Source of the DNA: Azoarcus sp.
Lineage (GTDB): Bacteria; Pseudomonadota; Gammaproteobacteria; Burkholderiales; Rhodocyclaceae
NCBI GenBank assembly: GCA_031277415.1
Contig: JAITMK010000022.1
Location: 1 to 58,594 of the forward strand
Direction: 5' to 3'
DNA: 58,594 nt
How positions within the stretch are numbered: the first letter of the stretch is position 1; every line of letters begins with the position of its first letter. Positions 1 to 9,056 of this stretch are shown piece by piece. The position numbers and the translations under genes are program-made. The notes below the pieces were generated by a model, which was not told the DNA's origin, made no database searches, and saw nothing but the letters and a program-made list of their open reading frames with translations.

Positions 1-265
1 GTGTCCAAAAATTGAAAAATACCCCTTCGTGATGCTCCTGGAGCGACTACAACAGCATTATTGTTCCGATCTCACACCAATGTCATCTCACGCCGGGGAG
101 TGGTGCAATTTCCGGGCTAGTCTTGTGGGCATGCGCGTGCATCGCCCCCGCACAATTGACGTGAAGCCCGTAGGTTGGGATGAGCGAAGCGAATCCCAAC
201 ATCCAACTCAAACCCGCTCACTTCGCTCGCTGGACTGCCCAAAGCTACGCCTTGGCCTGCCAACG
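1..265. other. Left-end noncoding stretch
   Basis: No convincing gene is visible here. An open frame on the plus strand exists only because it runs through dispersed hairpin repeats. The stretch holds a palindromic repeat at 174-200. At about 207-262 it also carries a GC-rich segment (ACTTCGCTCGCTGGAC, GCTACGCCTTGG) that recurs in similar form at about 38496-38550. Confidence 0.6.
174..200. repeat. Hairpin repeat GTTGGGAT/ATCCCAAC, copy 1
   Basis: An 8-bp perfect stem (GTTGGGAT and ATCCCAAC) encloses the loop GAGCGAAGCGA. The same sequence occurs inverted at 39537-39563. It is a small interspersed intergenic hairpin of the kind common in betaproteobacterial genomes. Confidence 0.75.
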
Positions 266-589
266 CTATACAGCCAGCTTTGAACTAATAAAACGGTTCA
301 GGCTGACACCTGCCTCTGCCGCTTTTATGGCAAGCGAGCGATGAACAGCAGGAGGCACGCGAACCTGAAATTTTCCGCTGTAATTACGATCTGCCATAGG
401 ATGCGGGACTTCCTCACCGTTATCTTGCATCTCTTTGACAACCTCAAAGACAACCTTCCGAATACCGGATAAAGCCTCTTCCACTGAAGCGGCAAGCCAG
501 GACAGCGAAGGAAACTCAGCGCAGAGGCCAACATGTTCGCCATCTTCCGGAGACCATGTGACACGATAGGTATAGTGGTTAAGATTCAT
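266..589 (-). CDS. hicB: HicB-family antitoxin
   Basis: This 107-residue protein is the likely antitoxin of a HicAB module. Residues 1-55 carry the partially degraded RNase-H-like HicB fold, with the family pattern YTYRVTWSPEDGEHVGLCAE near the start and a Ser-Leu-Ala-Ser segment before the helix. Residues 75-107 (VPPAVHRSLAIKAAEAGVSL) look like a ribbon-helix-helix or Arc-type DNA-binding end, as in many HicB proteins. It should neutralise the toxin by direct binding and repress the operon. The start codon overlaps the end of the upstream toxin gene by 11 bases, so the two are translationally coupled. Toxin first, antitoxin second is the usual hicAB order. Family assignment is confident; activity is inferred. 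Confidence 0.88.
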   Translation of the reverse strand: MNLNHYTYRVTWSPEDGEHVGLCAEFPSLSWLAASVEEALSGIRKVVFEVVKEMQDNGEEVPHPMADRNYSGKFQVRVPPAVHRSLAIKAAEAGVSLNRFISSKLAV

Positions 590-833
590 GATGGTTCCTT
601 AACTTTTCTATTGCCGCAAGCACTTGCCGCACCTGATACGCCTTTGCTCGCCCTCTGTCATTCTGAATATTGACGCGCGGATCGCCTTGCCACGGCATCC
701 TGAAAACCATATGACTTCCGGCTGATTGGCGCGCACTACCAAAAAAATGTTCACAAACCTTCAGCAAATCGACAAACCGGACACTTGCCGGTTCGCGCCG
801 CATTTGATCAAGAAGTTTTATGATTGATGACAT
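579..833 (-). CDS. hicA: HicA-family mRNA interferase toxin
   Basis: This 84-residue protein matches the HicA toxin, a small double-stranded-RNA-binding-like fold that cleaves mRNA. The conserved Gly-Ser-His segment (AGSHMVFRMPW, about residues 39-49) carries the predicted catalytic histidine, followed by the basic strand and the C-terminal helix with KAYQVRQVLAAIEKL. I chose the ATG at 833; the TTG at 839 in the same frame is less likely. It is somewhat longer than minimal HicA proteins (about 60 residues), having an extra N-terminal helix. No Shine-Dalgarno sequence precedes the ATG. Instead a perfect palindrome abuts it, so the transcript may be leaderless and autorepressed. Confidence 0.82.
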   Translation of the reverse strand: MSSIIKLLDQMRREPASVRFVDLLKVCEHFFGSARQSAGSHMVFRMPWQGDPRVNIQNDRGRAKAYQVRQVLAAIEKLRNHHES

Positions 834-834
834 G

Positions 835-866
835 AACAAACAGTATCACTATTGATACTGTTTGTT
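835..866. promoter_or_regulatory. Perfect 14-bp inverted repeat, probable hicAB operator
   Basis: Arms AACAAACAGTATCA (835-848) and TGATACTGTTTGTT (853-866) are exact reverse complements separated by CTAT. The palindrome ends one base before the hicA ATG on the minus strand. A -10-like GATACT lies within the proximal arm, about 12 bases before the ATG. Binding by HicB would cover the promoter and the start. Operator function is inferred from position and symmetry. Confidence 0.75.
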
Positions 867-917
867 AAGTGTTTTTAGTTACCAACTTGCGCTAAAAGCC
901 CATCGAACAAGGGATCT

Positions 918-1769
918 TTATGCCGCTTTCGGGAACAACATGCCGATACATGAGCTCAGGCTCATTTCGACCGTTTCACGGATACGCGAAAAAATGCCGA
1001 GATTCAGCCCGACGTTGCTCCAGATACACGGATCGATGCGCTGAAGCGCCTGCTCGCTCGACTCGTCATAGCGATCAGCCATGCTGACTGCGAGCGCAAT
1101 ATGAAGCAGTTCCGTTTCGGCGGCATGCTTACCGGCCAAACGAGGCGTAAATTGCTCGCCAATGATTTCTGCGAAACTCGAAGGCAGCTTCCAGTAATCC
1201 ATCAATGCCGCGCCGACTTCCGCCGAATCGCAACCGACAATGCGGCGTTCGACTTCAAAAAGCGGCTCCTTTCCGGCATCGGCTTCGGTAAGGGCAGCGA
1301 TGGTCAACTCGGGCACGGTCTGATACATCACCAGATGACCGATATCGGCCAGGAGGCCGACGACGAACAAACGTCCGGCGGCAGGATTGCAGGTCAGGTG
1401 CGCCAATTCGCGCGCAGTCAGTGCGGTAATCATGCATCCGATCCAGTACCTCCTCATATCCATATGTTGTGGACGGATACCGTCGAATACGCTACTGACC
1501 GTAACGGCCAGCACCAACTCGTGCGTTTGTCGAAAACCGAGGACAGGAATGGCCTGCTCGACGCTTTCAACTTTGCGGCTCAACCCGTAGAAAGCGCTAT
1601 TTACAAGTCTCAGAACTCCGGCCGTAAGCGCAGGATCTGCTTCTATCAGGCTTGCTACTTTCCTGATGGAACCGTCCGGCAGCTCAAGCTGCTCCCGAAC
1701 CCGGTAATACACCGAGGGCAAGGCGGCAAGCGATTCGATGCAAGTGACAAGTTCTTGAGCGGAATGCAT
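918..1769 (-). CDS. HDOD domain-containing signalling protein
   Basis: This 283-residue protein is a single HDOD domain, a catalytically degenerate relative of HD-GYP phosphodiesterases that serves as a protein-interaction or regulatory module. Visible family features are LPSVYYRVREQLELPDGS near residue 20, then IEADPALTAGVLRLVNSAFYG, and AIPVLGFRQTHELVLAVTV, all in the usual order. The region where HD enzymes carry His-Asp reads GLLADIGHLVMY, so only remnants of metal ligands are present. The ATG at 1769 was preferred over an in-frame TTG at 1784; neither has a strong ribosome-binding site. It stands alone, so its pathway (chemotaxis, motility, cell cycle or stress) cannot be told from context. 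Confidence 0.85.
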   Translation of the reverse strand: MHSAQELVTCIESLAALPSVYYRVREQLELPDGSIRKVASLIEADPALTAGVLRLVNSAFYGLSRKVESVEQAIPVLGFRQTHELVLAVTVSSVFDGIRPQHMDMRRYWIGCMITALTARELAHLTCNPAAGRLFVVGLLADIGHLVMYQTVPELTIAALTEADAGKEPLFEVERRIVGCDSAEVGAALMDYWKLPSSFAEIIGEQFTPRLAGKHAAETELLHIALAVSMADRYDESSEQALQRIDPCIWSNVGLNLGIFSRIRETVEMSLSSCIGMLFPKAA

Positions 1770-1890
1770 GGCAGAGATCCACAAATACCGTCAACGATTA
1801 TCAATCATCACCAGGAGAGAAGGGAGAGCATTACACCGGGAGGCGTGAAAAAATAACAGAACTCCTTGGAGCAATCATTTTTCCAGACGA

Positions 1891-2727
1891 TCAGGAAATT
1901 CGGTTCGATTGACTCTTTGCATTCCAGCATGACCGGACGATCAGCAGCAGTTCGGTAAATACCTTGGGCGTTCCGGCAACGATGTTGCCGCTTTTGAGAT
2001 AATCCCCTTCGCCGTCGAAATCCGCAACGAACCCCCCCGCTTCCTGGATGAGCAGAGCACCGGCGGCCATGTCCCAGGACGAAAGGCCGATTTCCCAGAA
2101 ACCGTCCAGTCGACCGCTGGCAACGTAGGCGAGGTCGAGCGCAGCCGCTCCCGCACGCCTCAGGCCGACACTCTTTTGCGCAAGCTCACGGAACATGCCA
2201 AGGTAGGTATCGACATGCGCGAACTGGCGGAACGGAAAGCCGGTGCCGAGCAGGGCGTCGGCCAGACGCTGGCAGCGCGAGACGCGGATGCGGCGATCAT
2301 TCATGTACGCGCCGCGTCCGCGCGAAGCGGTAAAAAGTTCGTTGGAAACCGGGTCGAAGATGACCGCATGTTCGGGCACGCCCTTGCGGGTGAGGGCAAT
2401 GGAGACCGCATACTGCGGAAAACCGTGGATGAAGTTGGTTGTGCCATCCAGCGGGTCGATCACCCAGACGTACTCGGCTTCGCGCCCGTCCCCGGTTCCG
2501 GAACTGCCCGACTCCTCTGCTAGAATGCCGTGCTCCGGGAAGGCTTCGCGCAGGACATTGATGATGACAGCCTCGGCAGCACGGTCGACTTCGGTCACGA
2601 AGTCATTGTGGGCCTTGGTTTCAATATCGAGCAATTCCAACTGATTGGCGGCTTGATTAATGACTGACGCGGCGCGTCGCGCGGCCTTGACGGCAATATT
2701 GACAGCGGGGTCGAAATTGGGGCGCAT
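1891..2727 (-). CDS. suhB: Inositol-1-monophosphatase family protein SuhB
   Basis: SuhB-type inositol monophosphatase hydrolyses myo-inositol 1-phosphate; E. coli SuhB also takes part in rRNA antitermination complexes. The three Mg/Li-sensitive phosphatase motifs are present: EES at about residues 70-72, [12 protein letters not shown] at about residues 88-99, and [11 protein letters not shown] in the C-terminal third. The ATG at 2727 gives [17 protein letters not shown], matching the family N-terminus; the frame stays open to an ATG at 2751 with eight extra residues. It is divergent from trmJ with only about 50 bases between starts, an arrangement common in Betaproteobacteria. The C-terminal tail (residues 260-278) is basic and not conserved. 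Confidence 0.92.
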   Translation of the reverse strand: MRPNFDPAVNIAVKAARRAASVINQAANQLELLDIETKAHNDFVTEVDRAAEAVIINVLREAFPEHGILAEESGSSGTGDGREAEYVWVIDPLDGTTNFIHGFPQYAVSIALTRKGVPEHAVIFDPVSNELFTASRGRGAYMNDRRIRVSRCQRLADALLGTGFPFRQFAHVDTYLGMFRELAQKSVGLRRAGAAALDLAYVASGRLDGFWEIGLSSWDMAAGALLIQEAGGFVADFDGEGDYLKSGNIVAGTPKVFTELLLIVRSCWNAKSQSNRIS

Positions 2728-2776
2728 TCGATGAAAAGCCGTTTCAGGCATTGGGCAGTGAATAGAGTATTTTATT

Positions 2777-3523
2777 ATGAACGACCTTTCCGCGCTTGAC
2801 CGTGTTCGCGTAGTGCTCTCCCGCACTTCTCATCCCGGCAATATCGGCGCGGCGGCGCGGGCGATGAAGACGATGGGGCTGACTCGCCTCTGGCTGGTTT
2901 CTCCGGCTTCCTTTCCAGACCCCGTAGCCGAAGCGCGCGCTTCCGGCGCAAAAGACATCCTCGACAGCGCGCGCGTGGTCGGTTCCTTGCGGGAGGCGCT
3001 TTCCGGAACCGTGTTTGCAGCAGGCTTGACGGCCCGGCGGCGGGATTTATCGGCAACAAGGCTCGATCCTCGCGCGGCGGCCGCCGAACTCGTGCAATGG
3101 AGCCGGAACACAAATGGCGAAGTGGCGCTGGTATTCGGCAACGAGGCGAGCGGCCTTTCCAACGAAGAATTGGGGTTCTGTACGCTGCCGGTAACGATTC
3201 CGGCCAATCCCGCGTACCCTTCGCTCAATCTTGGCGCGGCAGTGCAATTGATGTGCTACGAACTGCGTCTGGCGGCAATGGAACACAGCGCGCTTCCTGC
3301 CGAACCCCTGCCCGAACCGGCTACAAACGATGAGATCGAAAACTTCTTTGCGCACCTGAAATCGAGCATCGAAGCAAGCGGCTTTCTCGATCCCGCCAAA
3401 CCCCGCCGCCTCATGCCAAAGTTGCGGCGGCTTTTCGGGCGCGCACGGCTCGAAAAAGAAGAAATCGCCATCCTGCGAGGCATTCTTGCCAGTTTCGACA
3501 CGAGTATGAAGAGTTGCCGGTAG
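2777..3523 (+). CDS. trmJ: tRNA (cytidine/uridine-32-2'-O)-methyltransferase TrmJ
   Basis: This 248-residue SpoU/TrmH-superfamily (SPOUT) enzyme is predicted to 2'-O-methylate position 32 of tRNA anticodon loops using S-adenosylmethionine. Motif 1 is visible near residues 13-45 ([20 protein letters not shown]), motif 2 as [17 protein letters not shown] near residue 118, and motif 3 as [20 protein letters not shown] near residue 140. These form the trefoil-knot cofactor site. The C-terminal helical extension ([21 protein letters not shown]) is typical of TrmJ. It is followed after 77 bases by cysE on the same strand. Confidence 0.93.
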   Translation: MNDLSALDRVRVVLSRTSHPGNIGAAARAMKTMGLTRLWLVSPASFPDPVAEARASGAKDILDSARVVGSLREALSGTVFAAGLTARRRDLSATRLDPRAAAAELVQWSRNTNGEVALVFGNEASGLSNEELGFCTLPVTIPANPAYPSLNLGAAVQLMCYELRLAAMEHSALPAEPLPEPATNDEIENFFAHLKSSIEASGFLDPAKPRRLMPKLRRLFGRARLEKEEIAILRGILASFDTSMKSCR

Positions 3524-3600
3524 ATTCAGTAGAATAAGCGCCTTCGGGCATTCGTCGGCGGGCGGCAGAATGCCGGTTCAACATTTTGGGAAGCACTTTC

Positions 3601-4368
3601 ATGTTCAAGCATCTGCGTGAAGATTTGGCCAGCGTGCGTGAGCGCGATCCGGCGGCGCGGTCGTCCTGGGAGGTGCTTACCTGCTATCCGGGCGTTCATG
3701 CCCTGATTCTCCACCGTCTCGCACATGCAGCCTGGCGGCGGCGTCTCTTCTGGCTGGGCCGTTTCATCAGCCATATCGGGCGTTTTATGACCGGTATCGA
3801 AATTCACCCGGCGGCGGTGATCGGGCGGCGCGTGTTCATCGACCACGGCATGGGTGTTGTCATTGGAGAAACCGCCGTCGTCGGTGACGACAGCACTATC
3901 TATCAGGGCGTAACGCTCGGCGGCACTTCGCTCTATCGTGGCGCCAAGCGCCATCCCACACTCGGTCGCGGCGTCGTGGTCGGCGCAGGCGCGAAAGTGC
4001 TTGGCGGATTTGAAGTCGGCGACGGCGCGCGGATCGGCTCCAACGCAGTCGTCATCAAGCCCGTGCCTGCCGGAGCCACAGCAGTGGGAAACCCGGCTCA
4101 CATCCTTGACTCCGACCACAAACCGGACCCTGCCCCCGATTCCGAAATCCCGGAGGAACAGGACAGCTTCTCCGCCTATGGCGTCACGCGCGACATGGAC
4201 GACCCGCTGGCCCGTGCCGTTCACGGCCTGCTCGACCATGCGACCGATACGGATCGCCGTTTCAATCTTCTCATCGAACGGCTTGCGCAAGCGGGCATCC
4301 AGCTTGGCCCGGCAGCAGAGCCGAAGGATGATTTCGATGCCGATGAATTGTCGAAAATGGTGGAGTAA
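3601..4368 (+). CDS. cysE: Serine O-acetyltransferase
   Basis: CysE transfers acetyl from acetyl-CoA to L-serine, giving O-acetylserine for cysteine synthesis. The ATG at 3601 starts [20 protein letters not shown], the usual N-terminus of the shorter betaproteobacterial form; a TTG at 3586 is less likely. Left-handed beta-helix hexapeptide repeats run from about residue 65 to 165 ([55 protein letters not shown]). The catalytic His lies in [10 protein letters not shown]. An about 85-residue C-terminal tail follows the acyltransferase core; its end ([18 protein letters not shown]) is acidic and is not the feedback-inhibition or cysteine-synthase-binding tail of E. coli CysE, which ends in Ile. 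Confidence 0.93.
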   Translation: MFKHLREDLASVRERDPAARSSWEVLTCYPGVHALILHRLAHAAWRRRLFWLGRFISHIGRFMTGIEIHPAAVIGRRVFIDHGMGVVIGETAVVGDDSTIYQGVTLGGTSLYRGAKRHPTLGRGVVVGAGAKVLGGFEVGDGARIGSNAVVIKPVPAGATAVGNPAHILDSDHKPDPAPDSEIPEEQDSFSAYGVTRDMDDPLARAVHGLLDHATDTDRRFNLLIERLAQAGIQLGPAAEPKDDFDADELSKMVE

Positions 4369-4452
4369 CTGAAGCGTTTCTGGTTTGAGTGGATACATCC
4401 TGGATTCCCGCTTATCAAGGGAATGACAGAGCAGGAATAAATCAGTGTTTCC

Positions 4453-5136
4453 CTACCCCGGACGCTCGCTGCGCTCGACGCCTGAAGCGGTGGCAACCAA
4501 CAACACGTCTGCGCCGCGACGGGCAAAAAGGCCATTGGTGACGGCCCCGGCGATCTGATTCAGATCGGATTCGAGGGCACATGGATCGTTGATGATGAGA
4601 CCGGAAACATCGAGAATGTGGTTGCCGTTGTCGGTGACAAAGCCTTCACGCCAGCGGGGGACACCACCGGTGAGGCGGACAATTTCACGCCCGACCTGCA
4701 CGCGCGCCATCGGGATGACTTCGACAGGCAGAGGGAAACGCCCGAGGGCGGCTACCTTTTTGCTGGCGTCGCAAATGCAGATGAAACGGCTTGCTGCGGC
4801 AGCGACAATTTTTTCGCGCGTCAGTGCGCCGCCCCCGCCTTTTATCATGCTGAAACCGGGGTCGATTTCGTCCGCGCCGTCGATGTAGACGGGGAGTAGC
4901 CCGTCTCCGATTTCATCGAGACTCACAAGCAAAATGCCGTGCGTCGCCAGCCGTTGCGCACTGGCCTCCGAACTGGACACTGCGCCCCGAATGGCAATGC
5001 CGCTGGCCGCCAGGGCATCGATGAAATAATTGACGGTAGAACCTGTGCCGACCCCGATGACGGCTCCCGGCGCAAACGTCCTGATTTCTTCCAGCGCCGC
5101 AAAGGCGGCAGCTTGCTTGAGTTCGTCCTGATTCAT
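4453..5136 (-). CDS. rpiA: Ribose-5-phosphate isomerase A
   Basis: RpiA interconverts ribose 5-phosphate and ribulose 5-phosphate in the pentose phosphate pathway. Family blocks are in order: [19 protein letters not shown] (residues 24-42, phosphate-binding loop), [35 protein letters not shown] (residues 86-105, catalytic Asp/Glu/Lys) and [20 protein letters not shown]. Length (227) is normal. The last residues ([10 protein letters not shown]) are unlike the usual end and are encoded by GC-rich repeat-like DNA (CGCTCGCTGCGCTCGACG), suggesting that a dispersed repeat modified the 3' end without breaking the enzyme. Confidence 0.95.
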   Translation of the reverse strand: MNQDELKQAAAFAALEEIRTFAPGAVIGVGTGSTVNYFIDALAASGIAIRGAVSSSEASAQRLATHGILLVSLDEIGDGLLPVYIDGADEIDPGFSMIKGGGGALTREKIVAAAASRFICICDASKKVAALGRFPLPVEVIPMARVQVGREIVRLTGGVPRWREGFVTDNGNHILDVSGLIINDPCALESDLNQIAGAVTNGLFARRGADVLLVATASGVERSERPG

Positions 5137-5214
5137 ATGGTTGATCCGAATTGGTTTGCGGAAAGTAACTGATCCAACTGCTCAACAAAAACGGATGAAA
5201 ACATTTTATTCAAT

Positions 5215-6549
5215 TTAACTTGTTTCGCGTTTCCTGCGCAAATACCAGGAATACACAAACCCCCCGATTACAGTATTCAGAAAAGTTCCAAAATTAAGTA
5301 TGACATACGATTCAAATATGTTAACTATTATCCAGAAAGAAAAGACCGCGCAAGAAAAAAAGAATACATCGGTAGGCATTTCTCTTCGACGCCAGAGCAC
5401 GGTAGTACGCCATGCAACCAAGAGAATGATTGCGATCATGCACGCAATTGCCGCCGCCCCTACGCCAACTATCGTTTCAAGATACGAATTGTGCACGTGT
5501 GTATACTTTTTTTTGAACTCTTCGTTGAAATGCGGCGATTGCTTGATCAATTTCGACGCCGCACGCCTTCCCCACCCGAAAACCGGTCGCTCAGCAATCC
5601 ATTCGCAAGCAACAGACCATAATCCGATCCGCACACCGATGCTGCTGTTTGATATCGTTTCCGACCGTGCCATCTTCGTGATCGTAGTGGCATCGACTGT
5701 TTCTTCAGACAAACGCTGAGTGATGCTGCCTACCATGGAATAAAGCATCATCGATGCTAAAAGCAAAATGCCGGTTCCTATTGCGGCTGCGTGAGCAAGT
5801 GCGCGCCAATGCACGGATCTACGCCAAATGAGTAATATTACGGCGAAAAATAAGGGCAAAATGACTGCGGAAAAGGCCAAACCCAGCCAGACCGCGCGTG
5901 TCTGTGTAGCGATGACACCGAATATCATCAGCAGGATAAAGCAGCCCAGCAACGGCAAGGCCAGCATACGTGCCCTGAAAGGCAATAACGATACCCGCGG
6001 CAAAAAAAACATACTGGCCAGTAACGCTACCCCAAACACGACACCGGCATGCTGTGCATTCTTCAATCCTAAATCTACCCGTTCGCCTTGCCAAGCAGCC
6101 ACCCAAATATCCGTAGATAGGGTCGTCAGATGAACAAACAGCCCTACTCCAGCACTAATCAGCAAAAGAAACGGAGAAACTTTAGGCGTCACGTTCATTC
6201 CATACGCTACGACGACGAATAAACAGAATGCTGTAATGTATCTTTTTGCTATAGAGTCACCCAGCAGTGCCTCGGGAACTGTAAAGCACTGCCATATATA
6301 ACCTGTCACTACAATAAGAACCAGCAGGGCAGACAACCGAACCAGATTGTCTTTGTAATAAACATGCGACGCCTTTTGCCCAACGCCCAACAGAAAAAAC
6401 ACGAGCATGACAGGAGCTATCCAGTTGATAGCATTTTTCGACATGAACCAAATTGCAGGCAGGGCAAACGCCAGAGACGCAAACGCGAACCCAACCCATT
6501 GGCCGTTCTTCGACGATTCATGGATTCTCTGCAAAACCCCTCCCGTCAT
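5215..6549 (-). CDS. O-antigen ligase/polymerase-like membrane protein
   Basis: This polytopic inner-membrane protein of 444 residues has about 10-12 hydrophobic segments and a large periplasmic loop at about residues 265-355 containing RSETISNSSIGVRIGLW and ERPVFGWGRRAASKLI, then HVHNSYLETIVGVG. That loop pattern (R-x-x-x-W, G-x-G, H-x-x-x-L-x-x-x-x-x-G) is characteristic of the Wzy_C family of O-antigen ligases (WaaL) and polymerases, which use undecaprenyl-linked sugars. No glycosyltransferase genes are adjacent, so ligase versus polymerase is undecided. The start codon, its upstream AGGGG and about the first nine codons lie inside a dispersed repeat (6522-6650), so the native start may have been replaced. 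The gene is also AT-richer than its neighbours. Confidence 0.8.
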   Translation of the reverse strand: MTGGVLQRIHESSKNGQWVGFAFASLAFALPAIWFMSKNAINWIAPVMLVFFLLGVGQKASHVYYKDNLVRLSALLVLIVVTGYIWQCFTVPEALLGDSIAKRYITAFCLFVVVAYGMNVTPKVSPFLLLISAGVGLFVHLTTLSTDIWVAAWQGERVDLGLKNAQHAGVVFGVALLASMFFLPRVSLLPFRARMLALPLLGCFILLMIFGVIATQTRAVWLGLAFSAVILPLFFAVILLIWRRSVHWRALAHAAAIGTGILLLASMMLYSMVGSITQRLSEETVDATTITKMARSETISNSSIGVRIGLWSVACEWIAERPVFGWGRRAASKLIKQSPHFNEEFKKKYTHVHNSYLETIVGVGAAAIACMIAIILLVAWRTTVLWRRREMPTDVFFFSCAVFSFWIIVNIFESYVILNFGTFLNTVIGGFVYSWYLRRKRETS

Positions 6550-6650
6550 TGCAGCGCAACGCGAAGCGAAGTCGCAAAACCCAGTCGCCGCGTGGATCCT
6601 GCGGTATCAAGCAGGATGACAAGCGGTGGGTAATAGGGTAATGCAGATGT
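6522..6650. repeat. Dispersed double-hairpin repeat, copy A
   Basis: This is one of six copies in the window of an about 120-bp intergenic element. It reads GGATTCTCTGCAAAACCC, then two arms that are inverted copies of each other (GTCATT...TCGC and GGATCCTGCGG...AGGATGAC), then GGGTAATAGGGTAATGCAGA. Each arm is itself a hairpin, giving a BIME-like structure. Here it overlaps the 5' end of the O-antigen ligase-like gene. Confidence 0.85.
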
Positions 6651-6736
6651 TCCTCAGGAGAGGAGTTCATTTGCAAAGCCTGTTTCAAAATAAAATAGTA
6701 AGCTGCGAAAATATTGTATGCGAAGATTATGCCTTT

Positions 6737-7843
6737 TCACCCGTTCTTCACCACGACATTCGGGAACTTGTGCGACATGTCACGGGGGATACCGGCGAGG
6801 GTGACGGCGGTTTTGCGGGCAATGTCCCGGTAAATTTCGGCGATGCGGCTATCGGGACTGTTGACCACGGTAGGAGCGCCGGAGTCGGCCTCTTCTCGTA
6901 TTCTGAGATCGAGCGGTAGCGCGCCGAGAAAGGGGACGTTGTAGTCGTCGCACATTTTTTGTCCGCCACCTGCACCGAAAATATGTTCCTCCCGGCCGCA
7001 GCCCGAGCAGATATGGATGCTCATGTTCTCGACCACGCCGAGGATGGGCACATTGACCTTCTCGAACATCTTCAGACCTTTCCGCGCGTCGATGAGGGCA
7101 ATGTCCTGCGGCGTGGTCACGATCACCGCGCCGGTCAGGGGCGCGCCCTGGGCCAGGGTCAACTGGATGTCGCCCGTGCCCGGTGGCAGATCGACCACCA
7201 GATAGTCGAGATCGCGCCAGCGCGTCTCGGTTATCAACTGAGTCAGCGCCCTGGTAGCCAGCGGGCCGCGCCAGATCATCGGGGTATCGCCGTCGACAAG
7301 CAGCCCGACCGACATCACTTGCAGGCCGTGTGCTTCCACAGGCTCCATCATCTTGCCGTCGATCGATTCCACATTACATGAGCTGATTCCGAGCATCTGC
7401 GGCACCGAAGGCCCGTAGACGTCCGCGTCGAGCATACCGACACAGGCCCCCTCGGCAGCCAGCGCGAGCGCAAGGTTGACAGCCGTCGTGCTCTTGCCCA
7501 CACCGCCCTTGCCCGAAGCCACGGCGATGATGTTTTTGACGCAAGGCAGGAGCTTCACACCGTTTCTGACTGCATGTGGCACGATCTTGCCGCTGATTTC
7601 GACATCCACCCGCTCCACGCCCGGCAAAGTTCGCACCGCATCGGCAAGCAGGTTTTGAATCCGTTCGCGCCGACTGCGCGCAGGGTAACCGGGTTCAACC
7701 TCGAAACGCACTGCGCCCCCCTCGATTGTCAGCCCGCGAATACGGCGAGTGGAAACGAAATCCTTGCCGGTATCGGGATCGAGCACAGTTTGCAAAACAT
7801 CATTGATGCCTTGCACGGAAAGGGTTGCCGAACTTGAGGTCAT
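6737..7843 (-). CDS. mrp: Iron-sulfur cluster carrier protein Mrp/ApbC
   Basis: This Mrp/NBP35-type P-loop ATPase carries and transfers [4Fe-4S] clusters to apoproteins in the cytoplasm. Residues 1-85 form the N-terminal MIP18/DUF59 domain. The deviant Walker A motif ASGKGGVGKSTTAVNLALAL is at about residues 108-127, Walker B region LDYLVVDLPPGTGDIQLTL near residue 210, and the cluster-binding CSGCG near residue 282. Length (368) is standard. A stretch of about 145 bases separates it from the MBL hydrolase upstream. No other Fe-S biogenesis gene is adjacent. Confidence 0.93.
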   Translation of the reverse strand: MTSSSATLSVQGINDVLQTVLDPDTGKDFVSTRRIRGLTIEGGAVRFEVEPGYPARSRRERIQNLLADAVRTLPGVERVDVEISGKIVPHAVRNGVKLLPCVKNIIAVASGKGGVGKSTTAVNLALALAAEGACVGMLDADVYGPSVPQMLGISSCNVESIDGKMMEPVEAHGLQVMSVGLLVDGDTPMIWRGPLATRALTQLITETRWRDLDYLVVDLPPGTGDIQLTLAQGAPLTGAVIVTTPQDIALIDARKGLKMFEKVNVPILGVVENMSIHICSGCGREEHIFGAGGGQKMCDDYNVPFLGALPLDLRIREEADSGAPTVVNSPDSRIAEIYRDIARKTAVTLAGIPRDMSHKFPNVVVKNG

Positions 7844-7993
7844 ACTGTCTCCTTATTTGGTCTGAACACGGCATGCGCCGGTGAATCGGGACAGAATCAT
7901 ACCGGACGCATTCTGTGTGTGCCTTGATTTTTCGTATCAACCATTGTTCGTCCGCGCCCGCAACTGACGAACAGAGGTTTTTCCGGATCAGAA

Positions 7994-8947
7994 TCAAACT
8001 TCGTCACGGGCAGATAATCGGCGCTCGATCCACAGGGCCAATCCCTGCGCGCTGAGTTCCATATCTATTTCAAGTATGGGCTCAAGTTTTTCCCGGCTCA
8101 CGATGGGCGCTTCGTCGAGAAGATAACGGTTGATGGCTGCATGGATGGCATCTTTCCTGGCTTTCCCCGTCCCCGGCGCAGCCTCGGCCAGCGTGACAAA
8201 ATCGTCGATCCTGCGCAGCAACTGTTCACCCAGATGTTTCACGTCGTCCACCCGGCTGAAATGAGTGAGATACATTGCCTCGGGTTTGAGCGCGAGCAGC
8301 CGCCGAACCGAGCTTTTCAGCGCCTCCGGATCGAAATGCGTCGGGGTCGTGGCGGGAATGAGGAAGGGTTTTTCGTCAACATACAGTTCGCGGTACGCTA
8401 TGCCGAAGGTGTCGCCGGTAAAACAGACACGCGCGCGTTCGTCCCACAGGCAAAGATGGTGTTTGGCGTGGCCGGGTGTATGCAAGCATTGCAGAGGCCG
8501 CCCCGCGAGGCTGAAAACCTGTTCGTCTTCGGCCTCGATCACTCTGCCGGCCGGAACCGGGATCAATTCTCCGTAGAGATAAAGGGTTTTTTCCTCGCCA
8601 TACACCTCCAGAGTAGAGGCATAAAGCCGGGAGGGGTCGATCATGTGGCGAGCGCCGTCCGGATGCACCACCAATTTTGCGTTCGGCAGGTGGGCCATGT
8701 ACGCTCCAGTTCCACCGGCATGGTCGAGATGCACGTGCGTAAGAAAAACATAATCCACCGCTTCCGGCGTCAGGCCGAGTTCGGCGAGCGCAGCAAGAAA
8801 GCGCGGCAATGAGCGGTTGTTGGCAGTATCAACAACCGCCACGCGCCCTTCTTCCACGATGAGATGCACGGCAGCCAGGCCGGGGCGCGCGAAACCGGAA
8901 TCTACGGCATAGATGTTGTCGGGCCAGGCGATCAATTCTTTCTGCAT
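7994..8947 (-). CDS. MBL-fold metallo-hydrolase
   Basis: This 317-residue metallo-beta-lactamase-fold hydrolase has its di-metal site recognisable as THVHLDHAGG (about residues 69-78), followed by TPGHAKHHLCLWD (about 157-169, metal His) and CFTGDTFG (about 175-182, bridging Asp). A C-terminal helical region of about 100 residues (LLRRIDDFVTLAEAAPG and onward) follows the core. Substrate is not indicated by context. It is divergent from metG with about 110 bases between starts. Related proteins include glyoxalase II-like and persulfide dioxygenase-like enzymes, but no feature allows that step. Confidence 0.85.
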   Translation of the reverse strand: MQKELIAWPDNIYAVDSGFARPGLAAVHLIVEEGRVAVVDTANNRSLPRFLAALAELGLTPEAVDYVFLTHVHLDHAGGTGAYMAHLPNAKLVVHPDGARHMIDPSRLYASTLEVYGEEKTLYLYGELIPVPAGRVIEAEDEQVFSLAGRPLQCLHTPGHAKHHLCLWDERARVCFTGDTFGIAYRELYVDEKPFLIPATTPTHFDPEALKSSVRRLLALKPEAMYLTHFSRVDDVKHLGEQLLRRIDDFVTLAEAAPGTGKARKDAIHAAINRYLLDEAPIVSREKLEPILEIDMELSAQGLALWIERRLSARDEV

Positions 8948-9056
8948 GGGTACTGGAAGCTCCTGAGGCTTAAAAGTTCGTGAGGATAAAACGCTTTACC
9001 GAGCACGGGCAAAGGCGGGTTTGATAGTATTCTTGTTTTACAAAAAAATTCAAACC

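Noticed and set aside
29-283. Plus-strand 84-codon frame at the left end
   Set aside because: More than half lies in hairpin repeat DNA also found elsewhere in noncoding gaps; no ribosome-binding site or homology recognised.
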